DNA of 38,453 bases from Bacteroidetes bacterium UBA6183 (lineage in GTDB: Bacteria; Bacteroidota; Bacteroidia; UKL13-3), in the NCBI GenBank assembly GCA_002422865.1, contig DITN01000054.1, positions 1-38,453 of the forward strand, in the 5' to 3' direction. The notes under the pieces are model-generated. The model did not search any database, was not told the origin of the DNA, and was given only the letters and a program-made list of their open reading frames with translations. Below are positions 17,327-25,397 of the stretch, piece after piece. Both the position numbers and the translations under genes were made by a program. Position 1 is the first letter of the stretch; each line of letters opens with the position of its first letter.

Positions 17327-18793
17327 TTAGCTGTTAGCGGTTATTGCTCGTGTACGCGGACCTGCTTGCCCAAAGCCTTGTCGTTGCATATTACCCCAAG
17401 AGTGTTTGCGGTTGGCAATAAAGTTAAAGTATCCTTTTATAGAGTAAAATACAATAAGTGGGTGGTAGGCTACCATCTCAAAAAATGCAGTTAAACAAAG
17501 TATAATAATTTCGCGCCAGGTTTTGTAGGTATGATAAGTTAATTGATCCCATAAAATGGATAATGTACTAATCATAATGGCATAGCTGTAAACAAAAACC
17601 AAAAGTACTTTTGCGTACTCCCAATTAATTGCTCCAAGAATAATGATAACAATGTAGTAGATGATACCTAATGCTTCAACAATGGGTGCTAATAATTCAA
17701 ATACAAAGTTGTAAGGCATTACTATTAATCCTAACCTACCATAACGCGGGTTAAATAAAAGTTTTTTATGAGCCCACATTAATTGAGCTAAACCTCTTGC
17801 CCAACGTGAACGCTGGCGGCCATAAACTTTTAAAGTTGCAGGGCCTTCTGTCCAACATAAAGTAACCGGAATATACCTGATTGAATAGTCAATTTCATAA
17901 TTTACGCAATAGGTCATCATACGTATCACCAACTCCATATCTTCTCCAAAAGATAACGGATCGTAACCACCTGCATTAATGGCAATTTCTTTATCAAACA
18001 AACCTAAACCACCCGATACATTGGGTACACAATTAATTACGCTCCAGCCCATTTTACCCATAACAAACGAGCGTATGTATTCAATTTCTTGAAAACGGGG
18101 AAGTAACTGACGGGGAACCACAACACGCTGCATGTAACCTTGTTCTATAACACAAGAGTTGGCCATACGCAAGGTTGCACCAATGGCAATAATCCTTTTG
18201 CGGTTTTCATCCATCACCGGTTTTATCAACTTCATGATGGTGTCTCTATCTAAAATAGAATCCACATCGGTACATAAAAAGTAATCGAATGATGAAACAT
18301 TAATTCCTGCGTTAGATGCATCTGCCTTAGCTTTTCCATTAATCTTATCGACCACAACTAACTTAGAGAATGCATGATTGGTTGAACGCAGTATACGCCT
18401 TACTTGTTTAGTTTTTAACCGTTCGTTGTAGGCAAAGTCAACTTCTGCTAAATCAAATTCTTTAATCATCAACTCTAAAGAGTTGTCGGTACTACCATCA
18501 TTAACAATAATAACTTCGTAATTAGGATAATTAAGGTTAAGTAGTGAGTGAACGTTTTCGATGATCGTTAAAGCCTCGTTAAATGCAGGTGCAATAACAG
18601 AAACACCCGGTGTTAACTCTGAGTTTAGAAGTAAATTATAATCAATGTGTTTATCTAACTTATTAAATCTCCTTACAGCACCTAGTGATAACATGGCAAG
18701 TATTGCATAAATAATGAGCAATGTTGTGCCGTAAATAAAAACAGCGCCTTCATAAAACTCGCCAACGGCCTCTATGTAAGTTCCTGTTTTCAT
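17327..18793 (-). CDS. Processive GT2 glycosyltransferase, paralogue
   Basis: A membrane glycosyltransferase of 488 residues, closely similar along its whole length to the protein at 15775-17316. The motifs are IVNDGSTDN (about 96-104), D176-V-D178, E284-D285 and QRSRW at 327-331. It has the same N-terminal membrane segment, a block of C-terminal membrane helices, and the same end KHSWGNMQRQGFGQ. All catalytic motifs are present, so both copies look active. The start codon overlaps the stop of the HEAT gene (TAATG), which points to translational coupling. Two tandem synthases may make a heteropolymer or form a heteromer; alternatively they duplicate one function. Confidence 0.85.
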   Translation of the reverse strand: MKTGTYIEAVGEFYEGAVFIYGTTLLIIYAILAMLSLGAVRRFNKLDKHIDYNLLLNSELTPGVSVIAPAFNEALTIIENVHSLLNLNYPNYEVIIVNDGSTDNSLELMIKEFDLAEVDFAYNERLKTKQVRRILRSTNHAFSKLVVVDKINGKAKADASNAGINVSSFDYFLCTDVDSILDRDTIMKLIKPVMDENRKRIIAIGATLRMANSCVIEQGYMQRVVVPRQLLPRFQEIEYIRSFVMGKMGWSVINCVPNVSGGLGLFDKEIAINAGGYDPLSFGEDMELVIRMMTYCVNYEIDYSIRYIPVTLCWTEGPATLKVYGRQRSRWARGLAQLMWAHKKLLFNPRYGRLGLIVMPYNFVFELLAPIVEALGIIYYIVIIILGAINWEYAKVLLVFVYSYAIMISTLSILWDQLTYHTYKTWREIIILCLTAFFEMVAYHPLIVFYSIKGYFNFIANRKHSWGNMQRQGFGQAGPRTRAITANS

Positions 18794-19962
18794 TAATACT
18801 TAATAAGTGGATTCATGCAGTGTTTTAAAATAATGGCACTTTCCGGTGTGGCTGTATCAATAAGCATTTGTACAACCTCTTTGGTTTGGCGGCCATGTTT
18901 TATCAATGATCGTGCTGCATTTTTTTTGATATCAAAATCTGTTGAGCGTAAAAACTCGTTGCGTAAAAAGTTAATCTGGTTTCCTGTTGAGAACCGGCCT
19001 AACGCCTTTAAAATCTCTATTTGGCAACGTAATGGTTGATTGTTGTAGATTAAAATTAGTTTTTCTTCCACTTCCTCGGCTTTTAATTTACCTAAGCAGT
19101 TAATGGCATCTACACGTAAGTAATGATCTTTAGTATCCAACAGTTTTACTATTGCAGGAATTGCCTCGTGTTGGTTGTAATGAATAACTAGTTTTAAACA
19201 AAAAGATACAATACTTTTATTGGTTGAGTAGGTTATCCAACGCGCAAAATTTGGTATGGTTAACCCTTCGGTTGTGGTTATAATTTTAAATAGTTCTAAT
19301 TGATCCCACAACAATAACGGCTCTGTGGCATCGTCAAAAAACTTGAATGGATCGTTTTTACTTAGCTTAATGTAGGCAATACGTGCTTCAGAGCGTAACT
19401 TTCGGTTTCGGCTATTGGTTAACGGTAATATAATTACGTCAGCTACGGCTATGCCCATACTGGTTAGTTCAACCAAGCCAACTATTTTTGTACTTAAGCT
19501 GATTGATTTTATTTTTTTAAACGATAGTTTTTCCAATTCAAGTTCGATAAACAATCGCCTGAAAAGCACGTTTCTATCTCCTGAAAAACTGCTTGAGAAA
19601 TAAATAAGCCTATCGATAAGTGCTTGCTTTACCCATGTCTGTCTGAAAATGGGTTTTTGAAATGGTGCCAGATCTATTTGTACATCGGTAAGTGCTACAC
19701 CATTCATCACATCTTCATTAAAAATAATGTGATCGGTAATTAGGTTGTCAAGAAACTGGTTAATTTTTTTTGTTCTCGCATCAACTAAATAGCCCCTGCC
19801 TCTCCTCAATAATATGGATGAGTATGCTACAACTGTTGTAACGATGGCGACACCAGTCAGGAAAATAGCAATTTGAATAACTAATGGATAGCTATCATAG
19901 TAGTAAAAGTACTTCCTGAAAAATGGACCGAATAAGCTATCTGCTAAAATTATAGCTGGCAT
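18793..19962 (-). CDS. Membrane-anchored HEAT-repeat protein
   Basis: A protein of 389 residues with one membrane segment at about 25-50 (VIQIAIFLTGVAIVTTVVAY), followed by a largely helical cytoplasmic domain. The last 130 residues show HEAT-like repeats (AIPAIVKLLDTKDHYLRVDAINCLGKL; NFLRNEFLRSTDFDIKKNAARSLIKHG). HEAT arrays usually act as protein-binding scaffolds. Sitting between a receiver protein and the two synthases, with an overlapping stop/start to the second, it may dock the response regulator onto the synthase complex. That role is inference; no enzymatic motif is seen. The start is 12 bases after the receiver stop. Confidence 0.7.
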   Translation of the reverse strand: MPAIILADSLFGPFFRKYFYYYDSYPLVIQIAIFLTGVAIVTTVVAYSSILLRRGRGYLVDARTKKINQFLDNLITDHIIFNEDVMNGVALTDVQIDLAPFQKPIFRQTWVKQALIDRLIYFSSSFSGDRNVLFRRLFIELELEKLSFKKIKSISLSTKIVGLVELTSMGIAVADVIILPLTNSRNRKLRSEARIAYIKLSKNDPFKFFDDATEPLLLWDQLELFKIITTTEGLTIPNFARWITYSTNKSIVSFCLKLVIHYNQHEAIPAIVKLLDTKDHYLRVDAINCLGKLKAEEVEEKLILIYNNQPLRCQIEILKALGRFSTGNQINFLRNEFLRSTDFDIKKNAARSLIKHGRQTKEVVQMLIDTATPESAIILKHCMNPLIKY

Positions 19963-19974
19963 ACCGGAGGTGTT

Positions 19975-20358
19975 TTATTTAAAAAATCTTCTAACCCTAA
20001 TTAATAATTCATCCGGCATAATGGGCTTACGCAAATAATCATCGGCCCCAATATTTAATCCTTCACGAACTGCATTTTCTGTTCCAACAGAAGATATTAC
20101 AATAATTGGTACACCTTCAGCATTAGGATGTTGCTTAAATTTGCTGATCACTTCAAAGCCATTTGAATAAGGCATCATGATATCTGTTATCAGTAAGTCA
20201 AATTTTTGCATTTCTATCAGTTCCATCGCATCCTTACCGTTGGTTGCAGTTTTTACATCATAACCTTCCCGGCTTAGTATACGATTAATAACCTTTAGTA
20301 TTAACTCGTCATCATCAATCAATAATATTTGTTGATTTTTTTCGATGGGGTCGCTCAT
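19975..20358 (-). CDS. Single-domain response regulator (CheY-like receiver)
   Basis: 127 residues, only a receiver domain. The acidic pocket is D15-D16-D17, the phosphate-accepting aspartate is D59 (LLITDIMMP), the switch serine lies in the VISS stretch near 89-90 and the conserved lysine is K111 (RKP). No output domain follows, so it must act through protein contact, most likely with the HEAT protein or the synthases encoded just downstream in the same operon. No histidine kinase is in the window, so the phosphate source is unknown. A consensus -7 element lies about 27 bases upstream, making this the first gene of the operon. Confidence 0.88.
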   Translation of the reverse strand: MSDPIEKNQQILLIDDDELILKVINRILSREGYDVKTATNGKDAMELIEMQKFDLLITDIMMPYSNGFEVISKFKQHPNAEGVPIIVISSVGTENAVREGLNIGADDYLRKPIMPDELLIRVRRFFK

Positions 20359-20384
20359 TTAGTGCTTTTCGATATTATAGTTAA

Positions 20385-20392
20385 CAAAGTTA
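20385..20392 (-). promoter_or_regulatory. -7 promoter element of the exopolysaccharide-type operon
   Basis: On the minus strand this reads TAACTTTG, a full match to TAnnTTTG. Transcription would begin near 20380, giving a leader of about 20 bases before the response regulator ATG. No Crp-type palindrome is found at the expected place upstream, unlike the sulfur promoters, so control is different here. Confidence 0.5.
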
Positions 20393-20597
20393 GTTTATAA
20401 ATGTAAGTCTTTTTTGTTATCTAATGATTAAAATTTGTTATCGTGTATTTAACCGTATAATCAGTTTGTGGCTAAAATAAACTCGTTTTCATGGTTGGTT
20501 TGGTAATGGTATGAAAGTTTCTGCTATTCGAATAAGAAAAGAACCACTCGCCATGTCTTTATTCCTGTTAAGGGGAGTTAAGTGTTTGACTATGGGA

Positions 20598-21107
20598 TTA
20601 ATAAACAACATAAGGATTGTCGTCTTGGTTGTCTTCTTCAGCACTTACACCGCAACAATCTCTTACATGACCGGTAAAAATAAGATGCTGGTAGCGGTTG
20701 TCAAAGGTATTGGTTTCAACTACCAACGATTTTCTGATGGCTTCGGCTTGTGTTTTACTATCAAAAGTAACAGCAATGGTTCCTTGTTTTCCGGGTTGAA
20801 TAGGATCTGTGTTGTATTCTGTTAAAGCACACTTGCACGCTTCGCTAACCGAAATTACAAATAAGGGTTTCTCACCTACATTTTTAAATCGGTATATCAA
20901 CTTGACTTTTTCACCGGATTTAATGGTGCCAAAATTAATTGATGTTTCAAGCCATTTAATATAGGTATAGTTTGCCGAATCGCGCGCAATAAGTGCTCTT
21001 TCTTCTTTGGTTACACCCCTTAGTTGTTGGTTGTTGTTATTGCAACTGTATGAAAAAACGGCAAGTATTGTTAGTAAATAGCTGCTCAGAAATTTTAACT
21101 TCATCAC
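20598..21107 (-). CDS. DUF1573 lipoprotein
   Basis: An exported protein of 169 residues. The signal ends in FSYSC (cysteine about residue 22), so it is probably lipidated. The body (INFGTIKSGEKVKLIYRFKN ... GEKPLFVISVSEACKCA ... GTIAVTFDSKTQ) is a DUF1573 immunoglobulin-like domain, common in Bacteroidota periplasmic and surface proteins. The paired cysteines ACKC are typical of the family. Function unknown. It stands alone between the response regulator promoter and the kelch-like gene, with 58 bases upstream. The start may be ATG 21107 or ATG 21104. Confidence 0.75.
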   Translation of the reverse strand: MMKLKFLSSYLLTILAVFSYSCNNNNQQLRGVTKEERALIARDSANYTYIKWLETSINFGTIKSGEKVKLIYRFKNVGEKPLFVISVSEACKCALTEYNTDPIQPGKQGTIAVTFDSKTQAEAIRKSLVVETNTFDNRYQHLIFTGHVRDCCGVSAEEDNQDDNPYVVY

Positions 21108-21165
21108 ACGAACTTACAATAACAAAACCTTGCCGTTCAGTTAATTTATACGAGTTGAGTTTTTT

Positions 21166-22752
21166 TTATTCTATAATCAACTTTTCTACATGCAAAAGTT
21201 GTCCTCGCTGAATCGTTAAATAATAGGTTCCTTTAGCCACTTCGGGTAATTCCAGTTGAATAGTGGTGTTATACTTATCCTCATAAAGTTGTTTGATAAG
21301 TTGGCCTGTTAAACTGTTTAAACTTATTTTTATTTGGCGATTTTTATTCGATTCAGGAAGTTTAATGGATACTTGTTTGTGTGCTGGATTAGGGTAAACA
21401 TCAACATCCCAAACATGGGCATCATCTACTTTTAATGTGGAAGTATTGTTTGATTTAACCAACCAAACTTGGTAAACGGTATTGTTGGCGGTACTTTGTG
21501 TGCCGGTGTTAATCCAAAAAATATTACGCTGAGAGCTGTTAATGCCACCCACAACATAACCCACCAAAATACTGTCGCTGTTGTTGCTGTTTAATTTTAA
21601 TACTTCGTTGTGGTAGCTGGTCAATTCATCACTTGGGATAAATTCTGCGCCTGCACCTATAAAACCGGGCATTTCTGTTGTAAATCGGTGTTCGCTTAAA
21701 TTACCGTTAACATCTCTTTTTACATAACTGATTGTTTTAACAAAAGGTACGCTGTCGTTTTGAACAATTTGTCCGTTTTCGTTGGCGTAAAATTGGCTAA
21801 TACCTCCCAAAAATATGGTGTACATATTTTGATTAGAGGAATCAAAAATGGGAATATTAGCCGAGTGGTATTGACTTAAGTACTGGTTAAATCCGTTGTT
21901 TACCTGATGTCCGTTTGCGCCTACATCAACGGTATTTAACCACGGTAAATCTTGGTTGTACTGAAATACACCGGTCCATACGGTGTACCATTCTTTACCA
22001 TTTACATCAATGTTTGGTGTAAAATTATAATCTCTGCGGTGCAAATTAATGGAGTCGGTAACGGCCACATAACTGCTGATGTAAAAAGTATCGTTGGTAT
22101 TTACTACCGTAAATTTTCTGATTTGATTGGTGTATGCTTGAGTAAATGATTGACCACCCATGGGGTTATATCTTCCATCAAAACGGTTGCCACATACCAA
22201 ATACAAAGTGTCGTTTATCATTCCTAAATGTCCACCAGTTACCGCCATGTTTTCGTTAGTTATTTGTTTGATATGCGGGGCGATGTTGGTACTGTTATCA
22301 ATTGCTTGTATCAACCCATTTACATTTATTGAAGTTATTTTATTGTGGGTAATATGATTGGCTGCCGTTGCCGAATACCCGTAACCACCAACCAGGTATA
22401 GCGTGTTCCCATGTTGATGAAACTCCATGTTGGTGCTTTGAAGTTGTTCTGCAATGGAGGCCGGTAAAACATTTACTGAAACACTTTTAGTTTGGTTAGT
22501 AAGTGTATTCACCAAATAAATATTGGTGTTGTTTCCTGATGCTGCAAAAGCTGCATTCGGTTGTCTGCGGTGTAAGCCATCTAATCGGCCACCGATGATT
22601 AACCATTGATGGTTTTGTTTAGCCCAAACAAATGATTGTAATCCAGGGAGGTTAGTAATTTGGTGAGGTTTTACAGCAATGTTATAGTCACCAATTTGTG
22701 CTGAAACATTTAAAGCGATTAATAATGATAAAAGAAAGGCGAATTTTTTCAT
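21166..22752 (-). CDS. Kelch-like beta-propeller protein with T9SS sorting domain
   Basis: A secreted protein of 528 residues. The signal peptide is MKKFAFLLSLLIALNVSAQ. The body has kelch-like blades (WLIIGGRLDGL, LYLVGGYGYSA, LYLVCGNRFDG), and a type IX sorting domain lies at the C-terminus (WDVDVYPNPAHKQVSI ... KLIIE). A longer frame would start at 22803, but that codon lies inside the -7 element at 22801-22808, so the ATG at 22752 is the true start. The promoter shares its Crp-type palindrome with the divergent methyltransferase, which places this gene in the proposed sulfur regulon. No sulfur-related motif is visible and its job is unknown. Confidence 0.75.
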   Translation of the reverse strand: MKKFAFLLSLLIALNVSAQIGDYNIAVKPHQITNLPGLQSFVWAKQNHQWLIIGGRLDGLHRRQPNAAFAASGNNTNIYLVNTLTNQTKSVSVNVLPASIAEQLQSTNMEFHQHGNTLYLVGGYGYSATAANHITHNKITSINVNGLIQAIDNSTNIAPHIKQITNENMAVTGGHLGMINDTLYLVCGNRFDGRYNPMGGQSFTQAYTNQIRKFTVVNTNDTFYISSYVAVTDSINLHRRDYNFTPNIDVNGKEWYTVWTGVFQYNQDLPWLNTVDVGANGHQVNNGFNQYLSQYHSANIPIFDSSNQNMYTIFLGGISQFYANENGQIVQNDSVPFVKTISYVKRDVNGNLSEHRFTTEMPGFIGAGAEFIPSDELTSYHNEVLKLNSNNSDSILVGYVVGGINSSQRNIFWINTGTQSTANNTVYQVWLVKSNNTSTLKVDDAHVWDVDVYPNPAHKQVSIKLPESNKNRQIKISLNSLTGQLIKQLYEDKYNTTIQLELPEVAKGTYYLTIQRGQLLHVEKLIIE

Positions 22753-22800
22753 ACTATTTGATGTTGGGGGATTGATAAAAGATTTTTTGTTTTGCGTATT

Positions 22801-22808
22801 CAAAAGTA
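22801..22808 (-). promoter_or_regulatory. -7 element of the kelch-like gene
   Basis: On the minus strand this reads TACTTTTG, a full TAnnTTTG match. The last base (the G, at 22801) lies exactly 36.5 bp from the centre of the palindrome at 22831-22844. Predicted transcription starts near 22796, giving a leader of about 43 bases. Confidence 0.65.
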
Positions 22809-22830
22809 TGATGAAGGTGTTTCTATGATT

Positions 22831-22844
22831 GTAACATTTGTTAC
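22831..22844. promoter_or_regulatory. Crp/Fnr-type palindrome shared by two divergent promoters
   Basis: GTAACATTTGTTAC is a GTAAC-N4-GTTAC inverted repeat. Its centre (22837.5) is 36.5 bp from the -7 box ends on both sides: 22801 on the minus strand and 22874 on the plus strand. If transcription begins about five bases after the box, the site is at -41.5 for both promoters, the class II activator position. The same motif and spacing recur at three more promoters in this window. Confidence 0.75.
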
Positions 22845-22866
22845 TAAGTTATTTAAAACAAGTGCT

Positions 22867-22874
22867 TAACATTG
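22867..22874 (+). promoter_or_regulatory. -7 element of the methyltransferase gene
   Basis: TAACATTG differs from TAnnTTTG at one base. The G at 22874 is 36.5 bp from the palindrome centre and six bases before the ATG at 22880, so the message should be leaderless or nearly so. The weak box and the absence of a visible -33 element suit a promoter that depends on an activator. Confidence 0.6.
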
Positions 22875-22879
22875 AGGTT

Positions 22880-23479
22880 ATGAAAGCATTTTGGGACGAA
22901 CGATACACCAACAACGAAATGGTTTATGGCTATAAACCCAACCGATTTTTAGAAGATCAATTAGAGGAATTACCTAAAGGTAAAATCTTGCTTCCGGCAG
23001 AAGGGGAGGGCAGAAATGCTATTTTTGCTGCAAAACTTGGATGGCAAGTTCATGCTTTTGATTTTAGTGACGTAGCTCAACAAAAAGCGTTAGCTTTTGC
23101 TAAGTTAAACCAAGTTGAGGTAAATTATGAGGTTGTTGATTTAGCTCAATTTAACGCTCCTGAAAAAAGTTTTGATGTAATCGCACTTATATATGTGCAT
23201 TTGAAACCTGATTTAAGAAACTCATTTCATCAAAAAATAGCAAGGTGGTTAAAACCCGGGGGGAAGCTTATTTTAGAGGCTTTTAATCTTAAACAACTAA
23301 ACAACCTCTCCGGTGGACCCAAAGATGAAGATATGCTATATTCTCGCAGCATGCTTAAATCTGATTTCAGCCAAACATTTAAAATTGATTATTGTGGCGA
23401 TGTTACTTTGTGGCTTGAAGAAGGGCCATTTCATGAAGGCAAGGCTGATGTGGTTAGGTTAATTGCTACTAAAATTTAA
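22880..23479 (+). CDS. Class I SAM-dependent methyltransferase (TehB/TPMT-like)
   Basis: A cytoplasmic methyltransferase of 199 residues. It begins MKAFWDERYTNNEMVYGYKPN, a start typical of TehB- and thiopurine-methyltransferase-like proteins. The SAM-binding loop is LLPAEGEGRNA at 37-47, with an acidic residue at D61 (HAFDFS); FDVIALIYVHL and LKPGGKLILEAF follow. The start at 22880 keeps the conserved N-terminus and fits the promoter; an upstream TTG is not needed. Relatives methylate sulfur, selenium or tellurium compounds, so a thiol or sulfide methylation role fits the shared control with the sulfur genes. That substrate is inference. Confidence 0.8.
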   Translation: MKAFWDERYTNNEMVYGYKPNRFLEDQLEELPKGKILLPAEGEGRNAIFAAKLGWQVHAFDFSDVAQQKALAFAKLNQVEVNYEVVDLAQFNAPEKSFDVIALIYVHLKPDLRNSFHQKIARWLKPGGKLILEAFNLKQLNNLSGGPKDEDMLYSRSMLKSDFSQTFKIDYCGDVTLWLEEGPFHEGKADVVRLIATKI

Positions 23480-23502
23480 GCTTAATTGACGTGAATAAAA
23501 AA

Positions 23503-23530
23503 AGGCAGCTTTTTAAGACTGCCTCTTTTA
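23503..23530. terminator. Bidirectional terminator between methyltransferase and sulfur operon
   Basis: AGGCAG at 23503-23508 pairs with CTGCCT at 23519-23524. An A-rich run precedes the stem and a T-rich run follows it, so it can end both the plus-strand methyltransferase message and the long minus-strand sulfur operon. It sits between their converging 3' ends. Confidence 0.8.
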
Positions 23531-23548
23531 CGTGTTATACTTTTGTAT

Positions 23549-24964
23549 TTAAAAATGGTAATTAACAATAAAGTTTAAAGTCGACATGTCAACTTTGTTT
23601 ATCACATACCTATCGTTGTTATAAGTTTCACCAACTTTTCCTTTGTATACATAAAGCAATTGCAATTCGGTTCCATGAAAATACTTGGGCACACTGTAAC
23701 GTATGTCAATATTTGCCTGCCAATACGATGGCAAACCATATTTGTTTAATGCAAAGTTTTTAACATCAGGTAATTTAAAATAGCCGTAAGTCGCCTCAAC
23801 CCGAAGTCCTTTTTTTGCAAAGGTTTTTGATAAGGTTCCGGTCATGGCGTGCACATCTCCAAAGCCTTCATTTCTTTCACGTGCCATAAATGTAAAAAAC
23901 GGATCACGTCCCCATTCACGTGGCATAAGGTACTGCCCGTGTTTTGTTATACGGTTGTAGTTTGTTTGTACAGCAAAATTTTTGGGAAATGTTAGACCAA
24001 GTTTTGCACCAAACGTATAAGCTTGATTATTGGGGCTCATGTAAGTGAACTTGCTATCGGTATTTCCCCCGTAGTTTAATGCTGTTTGATATGAACCTTG
24101 CAATCCTGTAATGAGTTTATGTTTTGCAGTTAACTTGTACTCGCCATTGTATTGTATGAGCGAAGTATTGAATACATTTTCTACATAGTTATTCCATACT
24201 TGTAGTTTAATGTTTTTGTTTACGTTATGCGTAATTCCTGCATAAAAAATCCCATCACTTTTAATATGTGTTTCATAGTTTGCCCTTGTCCCATTAACCA
24301 ATACACCCATCGGGTAAATGCCAATAGAATGTCCTACACTGTACCATTTTACAGTACCTCTTGGTGATACTTCGTAAATCCATCCGGCTTCTATAGCGGT
24401 ATTTTTAAGTTGTTTGTATTCTATGGTTAAACCTTCAACTAACGTGGGGCGCATACGTCCGTCTTGTGCATTTACATAAGGTGTTTTGATATGTTGTTTA
24501 CCAAATTTAAGAGTTGATTTTTTATACGTGTACTTTAAATATAAATCTTCTAAACGATCTAAGTCGTGATGATTAGAAGGGTCTTTCATATCAAAAAGTC
24601 CTAATTCATATCTATTAACTGCTCCGGTTTTTGTATCTATTTTTGATAAATCGGATGAATGGATGTTGTAAATAAAGAAACCACTTACACCCAATTGAAA
24701 TCCTTTAATTTTTCCGGTTTCATAACCAATTCCCATACCAATAGCATTTGCGTAATAATCACTCAATCCTGCAGTATTATCTGTTGCCATAAAAAAGTAC
24801 CTGGCATGTCCGTAAAAAGTACCGTTACGTAAAACATATTGAAGGGTGTTGGTGTCGGTTTCGTTTCTGTCAAGTTCTGTATGGTGCTTTGTAGGTAATG
24901 GTTGACCAAATACTACAACATGAAGAACCATATAAAATGTAAATAATAAAGAATGTTTTTTCAT
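23549..24964 (-). CDS. OprD-like outer-membrane porin
   Basis: An exported barrel of 471 residues. The signal peptide ends near VFGQ. The N-terminal strands read YVLRNGTFYGHARYFFMATDN and ANAIGMGIGYETGKIKGFQLGVSGFF, a pattern I know from OprD-type porins. The chain ends in NFIVNYHF, with an aromatic last residue as in outer-membrane barrels. It is the last gene of the sulfur operon; its ATG overlaps the DsrE-like stop (TAATG). A sensible role is to let sulfur oxyanions such as thiosulfate or tetrathionate cross the outer membrane, but substrate choice cannot be read from sequence. Confidence 0.75.
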   Translation of the reverse strand: MKKHSLLFTFYMVLHVVVFGQPLPTKHHTELDRNETDTNTLQYVLRNGTFYGHARYFFMATDNTAGLSDYYANAIGMGIGYETGKIKGFQLGVSGFFIYNIHSSDLSKIDTKTGAVNRYELGLFDMKDPSNHHDLDRLEDLYLKYTYKKSTLKFGKQHIKTPYVNAQDGRMRPTLVEGLTIEYKQLKNTAIEAGWIYEVSPRGTVKWYSVGHSIGIYPMGVLVNGTRANYETHIKSDGIFYAGITHNVNKNIKLQVWNNYVENVFNTSLIQYNGEYKLTAKHKLITGLQGSYQTALNYGGNTDSKFTYMSPNNQAYTFGAKLGLTFPKNFAVQTNYNRITKHGQYLMPREWGRDPFFTFMARERNEGFGDVHAMTGTLSKTFAKKGLRVEATYGYFKLPDVKNFALNKYGLPSYWQANIDIRYSVPKYFHGTELQLLYVYKGKVGETYNNDRYVINKVDMSTLNFIVNYHF

Positions 24965-25395
24965 TAATTCCCTGCTTTAATATAATGCCAACCTTGCTCT
25001 TGTTTAAGTATAATTTCGCCAATGCCCATGCGCACAAAAATCATATTGGGCAGTATTTCTATTTTGTTAATTTTTTTTTCTAACATGGTATTTTCGCATG
25101 CTACAAAATCAATTCCTTTCTGTTGCAGTTGGTTAATTTGTTGGCTAAATTTCGATTTGTTGCTCATCAATAATTCAATACCGGGGCCGTGACATACCAC
25201 TTCAATGTTTACTGTATCACCCCATCCGGTTTTTAAATTGTTTAATTGTTTCATCAAGCCTTTATGCACCGTTGTATCGGCAGATGTAAGCTGCATTACA
25301 ATCAGGTGTTTTTTATACGTATTGTTTTGCGCTTGAACTGTATGACCAATAAGAACAATGAGCACATATACTAGAAGGTATTTTGTTAATTTCAT
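24964..25395 (-). CDS. Exported DsrE/DsrF-like protein
   Basis: 143 residues with a signal peptide (YLLVYVLIVLIGHTVQAQ). The mature part resembles the DsrE fold: HLIVMQLTSAD near the start, VNIEVVCHGPGIELL around 62-76 with C68, a second cysteine C100 in GIDFVACENTML, and GEIILKQEQGWHYIKAG at the end. Cytoplasmic DsrE proteins carry sulfane sulfur on cysteine. This one should be periplasmic, next to a periplasmic cytochrome, so it may handle sulfur outside the inner membrane. It begins two bases after the cytochrome stop and overlaps the porin start, in a tight operon. Confidence 0.75.
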   Translation of the reverse strand: MKLTKYLLVYVLIVLIGHTVQAQNNTYKKHLIVMQLTSADTTVHKGLMKQLNNLKTGWGDTVNIEVVCHGPGIELLMSNKSKFSQQINQLQQKGIDFVACENTMLEKKINKIEILPNMIFVRMGIGEIILKQEQGWHYIKAGN

Positions 25396-25397
25396 GG

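Noticed and set aside
19962..19975. GGAGGT on the plus strand just before the HEAT gene start
   Set aside because: The HEAT gene is on the minus strand, where this reads ACCTCC, the wrong polarity for a Shine-Dalgarno sequence.
20511..20825. Plus-strand frame of 104 codons
   Set aside because: It runs antisense through the DUF1573 gene, has no recognisable domain, and looks like a shadow of the real gene.
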